From: Parashewanella sp049608225
GTDB taxonomy: Bacteria; Pseudomonadota; Gammaproteobacteria; Enterobacterales; Shewanellaceae
Assembly: GCA_049608225.1 (NCBI GenBank)
Contig: JBMYXI010000050.1
Location: 1-23,934 of the forward strand
Reading direction: 5' to 3'
DNA: 23,934 nucleotides
Positions 14,664 through 22,904 of this stretch are shown one piece after another. Within the stretch, counting starts at the first letter, position 1, and the number at the start of each line of letters is the position of its first letter. The notes beneath the pieces are model-generated. The model was not told where the DNA came from and did not search any database. It was given only the letters and a program-made list of their open reading frames with translations. Both the position numbers and the translations under genes were made by a program.

Positions 14664-17069
14664 ATGACATTAGATCCTCATTTTGAGAGAGAAAAAGACA
14701 AATACGAAAACCCTATCCCAAGTCGAGAGTTTATTCTCGCTTATCTTGCTAAACAAAGCGCGCCAACCAGTCGCGAAAAAATCGCTGCCGCATTAGCGCT
14801 TACTGATGAAGACCAGCTTGAAGGCTTGCGTCGTCGATTACGCGCGATGGAGCGTGACGGTCAATTAGTATTTACTCGCAACAAGTGCTACGGCTTACCA
14901 GAAAGAATGGATTTGATTTCAGGCACAGTGCTTGGACATCGTGACGGTTTTGGTTGGTTTAAGCCAGACAATGGCAGTGATGATTTGTATATTTCAGCCA
15001 GAGATATGCAAATGTATTTTCATGGCGATAAAGTGCTGGCGCAAAAAGCAGAAGGTGGTCGTGGAAAACGCGATGCTCGCATTGTTCGGCTGCTTACTGA
15101 AAGAACGGCACCATTAGCTGGTCGTTATTATCTTGATGCTGGCATGGGCTTTTTTGTTGCCGATGATAAGCGCATTACTCAAGAAGTGTTGGTGCCTGCG
15201 GAAGCGAAAAATGGCGCTCGCCATGGTGACGTAGTCGTCGTGGAATTAACCCGTCGCCCAAGTCGATATGTAAAGGCCAACGCGAAAGTGACGGAAGTGC
15301 TAGGTGAGCAAATGGCACCAGGCATGGAAATCGAAATTGCCTTACGTAATTACGATTTACCCCATACGTGGTCGAGCTTGATTGAGAAAAAGTTAAAGCG
15401 CATTCCAAATGAAGTCACCGAAAGTGATCTTAATGATCGAGTTGACCTACGTCACTTGCCGCTCGTTACTATTGATGGCGAAGATGCACGTGACTTTGAT
15501 GATGCTGTTTACTGTGAAACTAAAAAAAGCGGTGGCTGGCGTTTATGGGTTGCCATTGCTGATGTAAGTCACTATGTACGAACTGATTCTGCGCTAGATA
15601 AAGAAGCTCAAGCACGGGGTAATTCGGTGTACTTCCCGTCACAAGTTATCCCTATGTTGCCGGAAAAGCTGTCTAACGGTTTATGCTCATTGAACCCGAA
15701 AGTCGATCGTTTGTGTATGGTTGCAGAAATGACGATTTCGGCTGCGGGTAAGCTATCAGGTTATAAGTTTTATCCTGCGGTGATGCACTCTCATGCTCGA
15801 TTCACTTACACTCAAGTGGCAGCCATGCTTGAAGGTGAAGAAGGCTTGCCTGAACATCAGCCGTTATTACCACACTTGAAAAACCTGCAAGATTTGTATT
15901 TAACGTTAGATGCACAGCGACAGATGCGTGGTGCCATTGGTTTTGAAACGGTTGAAACTCAGTTTATTTTTAATGAACAACGTAAAATTGATCGTATTGA
16001 ACCACGCCATCGCAACCAAGCCCATAAAATCATTGAAGAGTGCATGATTCTAGCTAACGTGGCTGCAGCTAAGTTCGTTAAAAAACATAAAGGTGAAGTG
16101 CTCTATCGAGTGCATGAAGCGCCGTCAGAAATGAAGTTAACCAACTTTAAAGATTTCTTATCTGAGCGTGGGTTAACTTTGGCTGGTGGACTTGAACCTA
16201 CGCCATCAGATTATCAGAGCTTGATGTTACAGATTGCAGACAGACCTGACGCTGAGCTGATTCAAGTGATGTTACTGCGCTCCATGCGTCAAGCGATTTA
16301 CTCGCCCGATAATGACGGTCACTTTGGCTTGGCGTTAGAGCAGTACGCGCACTTCACTTCACCAATTCGTCGTTATCCTGATTTAGTTTTGCATCGAGTG
16401 ATCCGTTATTTGCTGGCGAAAGAGCAAGGCAATAGCAAAGAAAAATGGACTCGTGATGGTGGTTATCACTATCAATTAGATGAACTCGATAAACTCGCAG
16501 AATCATGCTCAACCTGTGAACGCCGCGCAGATGAAGCAACGCGAGATGTCAGTGATTGGCTAAAATGTGAGTTTATGCAAGATCACGTGGGTGATACCTT
16601 TGAAGGTGTGGTGGCATCGGTTACCCATTTCGGCTTGTTTGTGCGTTTAAATGATTTACACATTGATGGTTTAGTTCACATCTCAAGCCTTGCCAGTGAC
16701 TATTTCCAATATGATCCTAATCGACAACGTTTGATAGGCGAAAGCTCAGGGCAGATTTATCAACTAGGTGATACTGTTACCATTAAAGTTGCCAGCGTAA
16801 ATTTGGATGATAGACAAATTGATTTGTTGATCGATGGAGATGCTAAGTCTAAACGCCAGCCTCGACGCAGCCGCAAGCCTTTGACAGCCAGAGAACGAGT
16901 GAATATTGAGGGTGCAAAGCAAGGAAACGGGAAAAAATCGAACTCTAAAGAAAGCTCTGCTTCTCGTAAAAGCGGCAAAGCTACAAAAGTATCTTCAAAA
17001 AGCAAAAGTAAAAAGCCTACTAAAACATCTCGTAAGTCGAGCAAAACCAAGACGAAAAGAAGAGGATAA
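14664..17069 (+). CDS. rnr: Ribonuclease R
   Basis: RNase R is a processive 3'-5' exoribonuclease that degrades structured RNA, matures rRNA and acts in trans-translation and cold response. The protein is 801 aa. The order is an N-terminal helix-turn-helix domain (to about 80), two cold-shock domains (about 80-240), the RNB catalytic domain with DGEDARDFDD (271-280, metal-binding Asp residues), an S1 domain (about 640-720, FEGVVASVTHFGLFVRL) and a Lys/Ser/Arg-rich tail (about 725-801) typical of RNase R. motX ends 34 bp upstream. rlmB, which normally follows directly, is 3.9 kb downstream here, beyond three unrelated genes. A strong terminator follows. Confidence 0.97.
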   Translation: MTLDPHFEREKDKYENPIPSREFILAYLAKQSAPTSREKIAAALALTDEDQLEGLRRRLRAMERDGQLVFTRNKCYGLPERMDLISGTVLGHRDGFGWFKPDNGSDDLYISARDMQMYFHGDKVLAQKAEGGRGKRDARIVRLLTERTAPLAGRYYLDAGMGFFVADDKRITQEVLVPAEAKNGARHGDVVVVELTRRPSRYVKANAKVTEVLGEQMAPGMEIEIALRNYDLPHTWSSLIEKKLKRIPNEVTESDLNDRVDLRHLPLVTIDGEDARDFDDAVYCETKKSGGWRLWVAIADVSHYVRTDSALDKEAQARGNSVYFPSQVIPMLPEKLSNGLCSLNPKVDRLCMVAEMTISAAGKLSGYKFYPAVMHSHARFTYTQVAAMLEGEEGLPEHQPLLPHLKNLQDLYLTLDAQRQMRGAIGFETVETQFIFNEQRKIDRIEPRHRNQAHKIIEECMILANVAAAKFVKKHKGEVLYRVHEAPSEMKLTNFKDFLSERGLTLAGGLEPTPSDYQSLMLQIADRPDAELIQVMLLRSMRQAIYSPDNDGHFGLALEQYAHFTSPIRRYPDLVLHRVIRYLLAKEQGNSKEKWTRDGGYHYQLDELDKLAESCSTCERRADEATRDVSDWLKCEFMQDHVGDTFEGVVASVTHFGLFVRLNDLHIDGLVHISSLASDYFQYDPNRQRLIGESSGQIYQLGDTVTIKVASVNLDDRQIDLLIDGDAKSKRQPRRSRKPLTARERVNIEGAKQGNGKKSNSKESSASRKSGKATKVSSKSKSKKPTKTSRKSSKTKTKRRG

Positions 17070-17077
17070 TGACATTG

Positions 17078-17110
17078 AAACAGCCGATCTGAATAGATTG
17101 GCTGTTTGAT
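17078..17110. terminator. Terminator shared by rnr and the convergent orphan gene
   Basis: A 13-bp stem (17078-17090 with 17095-17107, one G-T wobble) has a GAAT loop, AAACAGCC at one foot and GGCTGTTT at the other. It lies 9 bp after the rnr stop and 12 bp before the stop of the leftward gene ending at 17119, so it can serve both. Confidence 0.8.
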
Positions 17111-17118
17111 TTATTCAT

Positions 17119-17982
17119 TTACTCTTTCAAACTTACCGTTAAACGAACGGTTAAGTTCTGCTCGCTCAACGTAGAAAGTTCTTTATATACAGCGGTTAAC
17201 TTTTCATGAAATTTCTGAAATTTATAGTGATCTTCAATTCGGAATGAGCAAAGAGAACAAGTTTTACAGAGAACGTCTTCCATTGTCTTTTCTCCGGCAT
17301 CAACTTTTGCTAATAAATTTTTATACCAACTTTGTTCTAACATGCCAGGGGCAGAATGTAATTTATGGTCAAATAAATCGTAGCTTCGCATTCCGTCCAT
17401 TGCCGTGCCACCCCATAGAAAAGTATTTGTTAGGTACAAAAAACTAAATTTGCTTTCGTCAACTAACGCCTTGCCTTTGCTGTCAATTAAAGAGAGCGTA
17501 CATTCGATTTTTAAAGGCCACTCTTTTTTACCTTGCTCGGATGTTGGGGAATGTAAATTAACAGGAGAATAAAAAGTTTTTAGTTTTTTGGAGTCAAATG
17601 GCTTTACTGCGTAGTAATGATTTTCTTTTGCACCATGACATTGACCGTCACAAATCAGCACTAATGGGGTTGTTTTATTTCGGTGTAAGAAAAATCTCAC
17701 TCGCTGGTGATCTATATTCATTTCAATGGCTGATGAATATTTATGAAAGTCGCTGAGTTTTAGGCCAGATTGGTCATAGCCATTCATGCAGAGTTGTTTT
17801 GAGGACACACGATAACGAAAAGTGCAGCTTGTTGCATCACTATGTTCAAATTCCACGCTAGAGTCAAAGACACCAGTAACTTCAGCGTTGTGTTTTTCGA
17901 TAGCTGCTAATGCATCCATTTTAGAACAGAATTCGGCATAATCTGCATCTACGCGTGCTTCCGAGGGGATTTGCATTGCCAT
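17119..17982 (-). CDS. Cys-rich orphan protein (287 aa)
   Basis: No family is recognised. The 287-aa protein has no signal peptide or membrane segment and nine cysteines. Two clusters stand out: CDGQCH (111-116) and CKTCSLC (239-245, CxxCxxC), which could bind metal; several His residues (HGAKENHYY, DHKLHS) lie nearby. The middle looks beta-rich (about 50-190). The ATG at 17982 follows GAGAAG, an acceptable SD; ATG 17976 is an alternative. It is convergent with rnr and divergent from the first PTP gene, in the stretch that splits rnr from rlmB. An effector or host-interaction role is inferred only from this company. Confidence 0.75.
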   Translation of the reverse strand: MAMQIPSEARVDADYAEFCSKMDALAAIEKHNAEVTGVFDSSVEFEHSDATSCTFRYRVSSKQLCMNGYDQSGLKLSDFHKYSSAIEMNIDHQRVRFFLHRNKTTPLVLICDGQCHGAKENHYYAVKPFDSKKLKTFYSPVNLHSPTSEQGKKEWPLKIECTLSLIDSKGKALVDESKFSFLYLTNTFLWGGTAMDGMRSYDLFDHKLHSAPGMLEQSWYKNLLAKVDAGEKTMEDVLCKTCSLCSFRIEDHYKFQKFHEKLTAVYKELSTLSEQNLTVRLTVSLKE

Positions 17983-18373
17983 ATCAAGCTTCTCAGTAAA
18001 AAAATAATGGTTATAACAATAACTAACGACTGATTAACTCGTGGTTTCAGTTATATTTATTTTTATTAATTTGAGAGCATTGAGTTTTTGTGATTGTTTT
18101 TGCAGCAATAAATTAGCTTGCCTATGCAAGACAGAGTTCGTGACCTGTGGTTGGATCGATATACAAAACTGTCGTTATTTCGTTTTTCACATAAACAAGA
18201 GATAACGAAGCAAAAGTGACATTAGCTAACAAGAAAACATATTGATAGCAAAAACGAGAATCAAAGCTTGCAACAAAAAAGAAAGGCGTACGGAAAAGTC
18301 GCTTTCACTCAAGTTCTGTTCAGGTTAACTATGTTAGAAACGGCGACAGGTTTAGCACAGTTATGGGCGTGAT
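17983..18373. other. 391-bp divergent intergenic region
   Basis: This AT-rich region separates the leftward 287-aa gene from the rightward PTP gene and should hold promoters for both, but I cannot name a convincing sigma-70 pair. It contains a 7-bp inverted repeat, TCGTTAT (18172-18178) and ATAACGA (18202-18208), and a small CTTGC/GCAAG hairpin (18117-18130). At its right end is the 13-codon ORF at 18331-18372. A 31-codon frame from 18124 has no SD and is not called. Confidence 0.6.
18331..18372 (+). CDS. Candidate 13-aa upstream ORF coupled to the PTP gene
   Basis: ATG 18331 begins a 13-codon frame (MLETATGLAQLWA) that stops at TGA 18370-18372, one base before the ATG of the PTP gene at 18374. 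CAGG ends 7 bp before its start, whereas the PTP start has no SD of its own. The layout suggests translational coupling, with ribosomes finishing the short ORF and re-initiating on the PTP gene. It may be coincidence; no homologue is known to me. Confidence 0.3.
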   Translation: MLETATGLAQLWA

Positions 18374-19507
18374 ATGTCACCCACTATCTCGACAGCATTA
18401 AATAATGATAGTCGGAATGAGCTCTATGAAAAAGAATCAGAACTAGGGACGATTAATGGCACAATAGGTAATGCTGAGAGGACTCGAACTCTATTTTCTT
18501 ATTCTCCAACCCACTCCAAATCAGCAGAACTACATCAACAAGATATCAGCTCATTTATGAGAGAGAAACACGTTGCGCCCACCGTTACGCACTTTACCGC
18601 TGATCAGAAGTTGACCCCAAAAAATGAAGCAGGTGCTATTTTATACCAGTTTATTTCTGAAGATTTGCCTACTGTTAAAAAGGCGGTCGACTCAAGTTCT
18701 GAACAACAATTTAAAATATTAGGTGACCAAACAAGTGCTAAATGGTCACGAGAGAACTATTTATGTGTACCTCGGTTTGGATACTTTTGTGATATTAAAG
18801 TGTGCGAAAGCACGTGTGTAGCCATTAACGTTAGACTGAGAGGTGAGCAGGAGTATTACAGTAAGCGCGGGCTTATTTCAGCAAATTACGTTAACTTTAC
18901 TAAGTTTGAATCCCCTGCTATCGCCTCAGAATACCCAAGACCAGAAGGTAGGCAGTTTGGCTTTTTCTTTAAAATGGTCATTCAAACAGAAATAGGACTG
19001 ATTGTTGACTTAGTCGGGAGCTCAATAAACGGAAAAGTGGCGTATCCCACCTGTGAGAACCCTGTTATTGAGAAAGATTCGATAAGGGTGGAATTTGTTC
19101 AATCAGAAGGTTGTCTTGATGTTTATTATGTGTTTGATAAAAAACAAGAAATGAGCTGCACAACGTTTCGATTACATTGTGATGATTGGAAAGATAGAAA
19201 TGATTATGATCTAAATAAATTTGATGCGCTGCTCGATGATATCTTAGTTCATGTGCAAGTTAAGCGTTTGTTAGTACATTGCTCAGCAGGTATTGGCAGG
19301 ACAAGCGTGGTGTTAGTGGCATTATCTTTGATCAAGTATCGTCACCAATTAATTCCTACAGGGCTGACGATTGAGCAGCTTGTGGATGACGAAATATTTA
19401 AATTGCGGCTTCAGAGATCACCTAAGTGTATTCAAACAGCGCAGCAACGAGATATGCTAATTCGGTTACTCCATAAATGGCAAGCGAAAGTGGGATCAAT
19501 GGTGTAA
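18374..19507 (+). CDS. Protein tyrosine phosphatase (PTP domain), effector-like, with WKD general-acid loop
   Basis: This 377-aa protein has a polar N-terminal region (1-100, rich in Ser/Thr/Asn/Glu, no signal peptide) and a C-terminal classical PTP domain. Visible marks are ISANYV (substrate loop region), EYPRPE with FFFKMVIQTEIGLIVDLVG (core strand before the active site), the P-loop HCSAGIGRTS with nucleophile Cys303 and Arg309, and RLQRSPKCIQTAQQ (Q loop). The general-acid loop is WKD (272-274) instead of WPD; Asp274 is kept. The enzyme would remove phosphate from phosphotyrosine, as the type III effectors YopH and SptP do in host cells. The ATG has no SD and may be coupled to the short ORF ending at 18372. 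A second PTP gene follows after 178 bp, with similar domain order but low overall identity. Confidence 0.9.
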   Translation: MSPTISTALNNDSRNELYEKESELGTINGTIGNAERTRTLFSYSPTHSKSAELHQQDISSFMREKHVAPTVTHFTADQKLTPKNEAGAILYQFISEDLPTVKKAVDSSSEQQFKILGDQTSAKWSRENYLCVPRFGYFCDIKVCESTCVAINVRLRGEQEYYSKRGLISANYVNFTKFESPAIASEYPRPEGRQFGFFFKMVIQTEIGLIVDLVGSSINGKVAYPTCENPVIEKDSIRVEFVQSEGCLDVYYVFDKKQEMSCTTFRLHCDDWKDRNDYDLNKFDALLDDILVHVQVKRLLVHCSAGIGRTSVVLVALSLIKYRHQLIPTGLTIEQLVDDEIFKLRLQRSPKCIQTAQQRDMLIRLLHKWQAKVGSMV

Positions 19508-19617
19508 TTCTATTTGTATTCCGTTTGAGCACAGCTGCATAGCGAACAGTGCTAGTGATGTGTTAACTGGCTGGAGACATTAGTTTTGCCATATCTAAGT
19601 TAGAATAATTGAATATC

Positions 19618-19629
19618 AAAAGCGCTTTT
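19618..19629. other. 12-bp perfect palindrome upstream of the second PTP gene
   Basis: AAAAGCGCTTTT is a perfect palindrome 56 bp before the ATG at 19686. It is a possible dimeric-regulator site. The only nearby promoter-like pair (TTGCTA at 19636, TTTTAT at 19659, 17-bp spacer) is weak. Confidence 0.3.
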
Positions 19630-19685
19630 ATAGATTTGCTATAAACTTAACAGTAACTTTTTATTACTAATAATAGGACAGGGAC

Positions 19686-20897
19686 ATGTCGACAGTACCG
19701 CCAGTTACAGGAGGCTCTGCTACGGAGATAGCTCAGCAAGAGCAAGGAGTTCAAGCTGAAACTGAGTCTCCTAAGCTTGGTGAATACACAGTAACTGAAG
19801 TCAAGTCTGAAACGCAGGGTCTATTTAGGCCTTTTGTTGAGAAACGAGATAAAGCTGAAGTCTCTTTACAATTAGTCGATGGGGCACTAGTGACTGAAAC
19901 ACAATTGTTTGTGAATTATCAAACTGCCTGTGGTGCGAGTAATTATGAAGTGACATCTGAGCGGTTGAAGATTCTCTTTTCAGACTTAAATGATCAGACG
20001 GAATATGCGTATAAATATTCAGATGACCCTCAAAAAAAACTAAATATATGTATTCCTTTGCCTAAATTTTCTAAGTTTGACGATGTCTATATCGCAGAAA
20101 AGGGTCGCGTTATCTTGCAGAACCCTAAAGAGAATATAGCTATTGAACAGGATGGGTTAAATGCAAATAATGTCGGATTGTCGGGAGTAGCAAAACACAT
20201 TGCAGCACAATATCCGAATAAATCCGAACAAAACATCGCACACTTCTGGTTGATGGTTAAACAACGAAATATTAAAACAATCGTTGATTTAACGAGATTT
20301 AAGGAAGATGTTGGTGAGCATTATTATCCCGAGCTAAAATCGGAACCAATGCCTAGCAGTAAAGGTGCTACGAAAAAGAAAGGCAAAATCACGATAAGTG
20401 AACCACAGCTCAAAGAGACTAAAGTAAGTAAATCCTATGAGCTTGTTGCTCACGATCAGAAAAGTCAAATTTTGGTGAGCACTGATGTCAGTATGCCAAA
20501 TCAAGCACGACATGAGTGTTTGATTTCTTTTGACGGGGAAGAACACTTAGTAACTCGCGTCCATATTCCTAATTGGCCTGATTTTGGCGCGACTTCTGTG
20601 AGTGAGTTTAATAAGTTGTTATTGCAGCTTGAAAGTGCAAGCGAGCAACCTATGTTGATCCATTGCCGCGGTGGTATTGGCCGAACAATGACTACGTTTG
20701 CTGGACTTGAATTGTTGAGGCAATTTAAAGGTGGGAAAATAACAAGGGAAAATTATCAGCAAGTAGTATTCGATACTGTATTACGATTAAGGTACCAAAG
20801 AGGTCCAGATAGTGTTCAAACCGAAGGGCAGTTAAAGCTGCTGCTCGATACTACACTTGATTGGATAAAAGAGGCTGAGATAAAAGCAGCTCAATAA
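19686..20897 (+). CDS. Protein tyrosine phosphatase (complete PTP domain), effector-like
   Basis: This 403-aa protein has a disordered Ser/Thr/Gln/Glu-rich N-terminus (1-40) without a sec signal, and a full PTP domain from about 160 to 400. Seen are LNANNVGL, HIAAQYPNKSEQNIAHFWLM followed by IKTIVDLT and YYP (the classical FWxMV / YWP region), the WPD loop in IPNWPDFGA (Asp299), the P-loop HCRGGIGRT with nucleophile Cys327 and Arg333, and RYQRGPDSVQTEGQ as Q loop. All catalytic elements are present, so it should be active on phosphotyrosine. A Lys-rich insert (about 223-232, KGATKKKGKI) lies between the YYP region and the WPD loop. A good SD (AGGACAGGGA) precedes the ATG. With the upstream PTP gene it forms a tandem pair inserted before rlmB. 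YopH/SptP-like secretion is inferred. Confidence 0.93.
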   Translation: MSTVPPVTGGSATEIAQQEQGVQAETESPKLGEYTVTEVKSETQGLFRPFVEKRDKAEVSLQLVDGALVTETQLFVNYQTACGASNYEVTSERLKILFSDLNDQTEYAYKYSDDPQKKLNICIPLPKFSKFDDVYIAEKGRVILQNPKENIAIEQDGLNANNVGLSGVAKHIAAQYPNKSEQNIAHFWLMVKQRNIKTIVDLTRFKEDVGEHYYPELKSEPMPSSKGATKKKGKITISEPQLKETKVSKSYELVAHDQKSQILVSTDVSMPNQARHECLISFDGEEHLVTRVHIPNWPDFGATSVSEFNKLLLQLESASEQPMLIHCRGGIGRTMTTFAGLELLRQFKGGKITRENYQQVVFDTVLRLRYQRGPDSVQTEGQLKLLLDTTLDWIKEAEIKAAQ

Positions 20898-20913
20898 ACT
20901 CAAAAGAAGTAGA

Positions 20914-20942
20914 TTGGTATTCTCGGTAAAATTCACTACAAT
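20914..20942 (+). promoter_or_regulatory. Sigma-70 promoter of rlmB
   Basis: TTGGTA (20914-20919), a 17-bp spacer and TACAAT (20937-20942) form a good sigma-70 promoter 34 bp before the rlmB ATG. It gives rlmB its own transcription, as needed where rnr no longer lies directly upstream. Confidence 0.65.
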
Positions 20943-20976
20943 CGCTGCAATATTTGAAGTTGAAGCAGTGAAGTGA

Positions 20977-21720
20977 ATGAAAAAGTCTGAAATGATGTTT
21001 GGCTTACATGCCCTAGAGTCATTATTAAAACAATCGCCAGAAAGAATATTAGAACTTTGGGTGATGCAAGGCCGCGATGATGCTCGTTTATATAAAGTAC
21101 TTCAGCTTGCACAAAACTTCGGCATTAGTATTCAACGTGCAGGACGTAAGGTGCTCGATGACAAAGCACAAAGTCACCAGCATCAAGGCATTGTTGCACG
21201 TGTCAAACCTACTAAACCGCTTATTGAAAAAGATCTCGATGCACTTATTAAGAAAACTGCTCAACCTTTCTTACTTATTTTAGATGGGGTTACCGATCCT
21301 CATAATTTAGGCGCATGCCTACGAAATGCTGATGCAGCAGGGGTAAATGGCATTATTATTCCGAAAGATAATTCGGTATCCATTACCTCAACTGTCAGTA
21401 AAGTGGCTTGCGGCGCTGCTGAAACCGTTCCAGTTTACCAAGTGACCAATCTTGCTCGAACTATGCGTCACATCCAGCAGCAAGGTGTGTGGATAGTGGG
21501 CACAGCAGGTGAAGCAGACAGTGATGTGTTTCAAGCAGACTTAAAAGGGCCATTAGCCATTGCGATGGGCGCAGAAGACAAAGGTTTGCGCCGTTTAACA
21601 CGTGAAGCCTGTGACAGCTTGATCTCTATTCCTATGGCGGGCACAGTTTCTAGCTTAAACGTGTCAGTTGCAACAGGTGTGTGCTTGTTTGAGGCGGTTA
21701 GGCAGAGAATACCGTCGTAG
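20977..21720 (+). CDS. rlmB: 23S rRNA (guanosine-2251-2'-O)-methyltransferase RlmB
   Basis: RlmB methylates the 2'-OH of G2251 in the peptidyl-transferase P loop of 23S rRNA using S-adenosylmethionine. The 247-aa length matches the family (E. coli 243). It has an N-terminal RNA-binding domain (FGLHALESLL, then SHQHQGIVARV) and a SPOUT (trefoil-knot) catalytic domain with LDGVTDPHNLGACLRNADAA, MGAEDKGLRRLTREACD and IPMAGTVSSLNVSVATGVC. It starts at ATG 20977. The usual position is immediately after rnr; here three genes lie between. Its last 23 bp overlap the end of the convergent ankyrin gene. Confidence 0.97.
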   Translation: MKKSEMMFGLHALESLLKQSPERILELWVMQGRDDARLYKVLQLAQNFGISIQRAGRKVLDDKAQSHQHQGIVARVKPTKPLIEKDLDALIKKTAQPFLLILDGVTDPHNLGACLRNADAAGVNGIIIPKDNSVSITSTVSKVACGAAETVPVYQVTNLARTMRHIQQQGVWIVGTAGEADSDVFQADLKGPLAIAMGAEDKGLRRLTREACDSLISIPMAGTVSSLNVSVATGVCLFEAVRQRIPS

Positions 21721-22801
21721 TCGGCTTTCCTGTTCCTTCTATTCTGTCTTTTATTCGTGATATTGATGCCAGTGATAACTGCGACCCTCTTCGCTGGCAA
21801 ATAACTTCATCGGCTCTTTTTCCGTTGCAGTCTGTTAACGTAAGATCAATACCTGCTTGTTGATGAAGCAATTTGACTAATCCAAGTCGTTCTGGCTTTG
21901 AGGCTGCAAGATGCAATGAGGTTTGTAGGTACTGGTTTTGGTAGTTGATATCAAATGTTAAGTCGTTACTTTGTCTTTGTTCCAACAATGCTTCAACCAG
22001 TGCTTTTCGGTTTTGCATAACAGCTTTTTGAAATATCTTTGCTGCCATGATTGGGTCATTGCCTCTTTTTAGTAACTGAACAATATAGCAAGGCGATTGC
22101 CAATATTGAGTGGCTACCTCAACAGGGGTTCTGTTTGCAGAATCAAGCTGAGCAAGGGCGGGTTGCTCTACGGCGTTAAATAGCAGCGCCAGTTTGTCCG
22201 CATTTAGGGTGTCGGGCAAGCTCACAGAACTGAGCACATGAAATGCATTTTCTGTTCTTCGCTCACTTAACGGAGAATTAGGGTCGTATGTTAAGGTGCT
22301 AATATCACAAAAACTTTCTTGCCTTTGTGGGGCATTAGGTTTTGCAGGTGACGGGAGTTTGCTAAGTGTGACAGCTTTTTTTACCTGCAATAACTCCTCC
22401 AGCTTAGTGACCGATGAGTCATCTCTGGATAACAGGGCACTGTGAAAATCGTTGGTGGAACCCTTGCCCTCGTCGATGTGAAGTAAATGAATGACTTCAT
22501 ATTCCTCCTCTAATTTTGAACCATCAACGTCTTCATACGCCACTTCGTCTTCACCTAAGATATGTTGCCATAATTCTTTGAGCTGAGTGGCTAAATTATT
22601 CTCAAAGTGGGCTTGTTTAAGATTTTCTTTTAATCCAGCGCCTTGTTGTAAGGTTTCTTCTGCTGTTTTTGAGGTGATATCTGAATGTTCGGGTGGTGTT
22701 GGTAACTTTGGTGCTCCATTTTGAGAGTGGGGGAGCCCAACAGACGCGGCTGTTAATGCTGGACGAAGGGCTGCTTGTATTGAGAAGGGATTGGATGCCA
22801 T
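21698..22801 (-). CDS. Ankyrin-repeat protein, effector-like
   Basis: This 367-aa protein has no signal peptide. The first half (1-190) is polar and probably disordered, with an acidic stretch (about 83-102). The C-terminal half carries about three ankyrin repeats, at roughly 217-248, 253-288 and 292-334; the last is the clearest (TSLHLAASKPERLGLVKLL, then the turn TDCNGKRADEV). Ankyrin repeats bind other proteins and are common in effectors of host-associated bacteria. The ATG at 22801 has an AAAGGCA SD at good spacing. It runs against rlmB and overlaps its 3' end by 23 bp (21698-21720), and is divergent from the rpsF operon. A target is not predictable from the sequence. Confidence 0.85.
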   Translation of the reverse strand: MASNPFSIQAALRPALTAASVGLPHSQNGAPKLPTPPEHSDITSKTAEETLQQGAGLKENLKQAHFENNLATQLKELWQHILGEDEVAYEDVDGSKLEEEYEVIHLLHIDEGKGSTNDFHSALLSRDDSSVTKLEELLQVKKAVTLSKLPSPAKPNAPQRQESFCDISTLTYDPNSPLSERRTENAFHVLSSVSLPDTLNADKLALLFNAVEQPALAQLDSANRTPVEVATQYWQSPCYIVQLLKRGNDPIMAAKIFQKAVMQNRKALVEALLEQRQSNDLTFDINYQNQYLQTSLHLAASKPERLGLVKLLHQQAGIDLTLTDCNGKRADEVICQRRGSQLSLASISRIKDRIEGTGKPTTTVFSA

Positions 22802-22904
22802 AAAATTGTGCCTTTGATTTTTTTACGAAAATAGGCTCTTGTTCAGTACAGAGCAAATTAAAATGAAAGTTGTTAACTAAATTTAATCGTAGTAAGGATT
22901 CACC

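Noticed and set aside
16760..17050. 96-aa leftward frame opposite the RNase R tail
   Set aside because: It is the Leu/Phe/Ser-rich mirror of the Lys/Arg/Ser-rich RNase R tail, an expected artefact.
18124..18219. 31-codon open frame between the 287-aa gene and the first PTP gene
   Set aside because: There is no SD, the composition follows the surrounding AT-rich intergenic DNA, and no known small protein is recognised.
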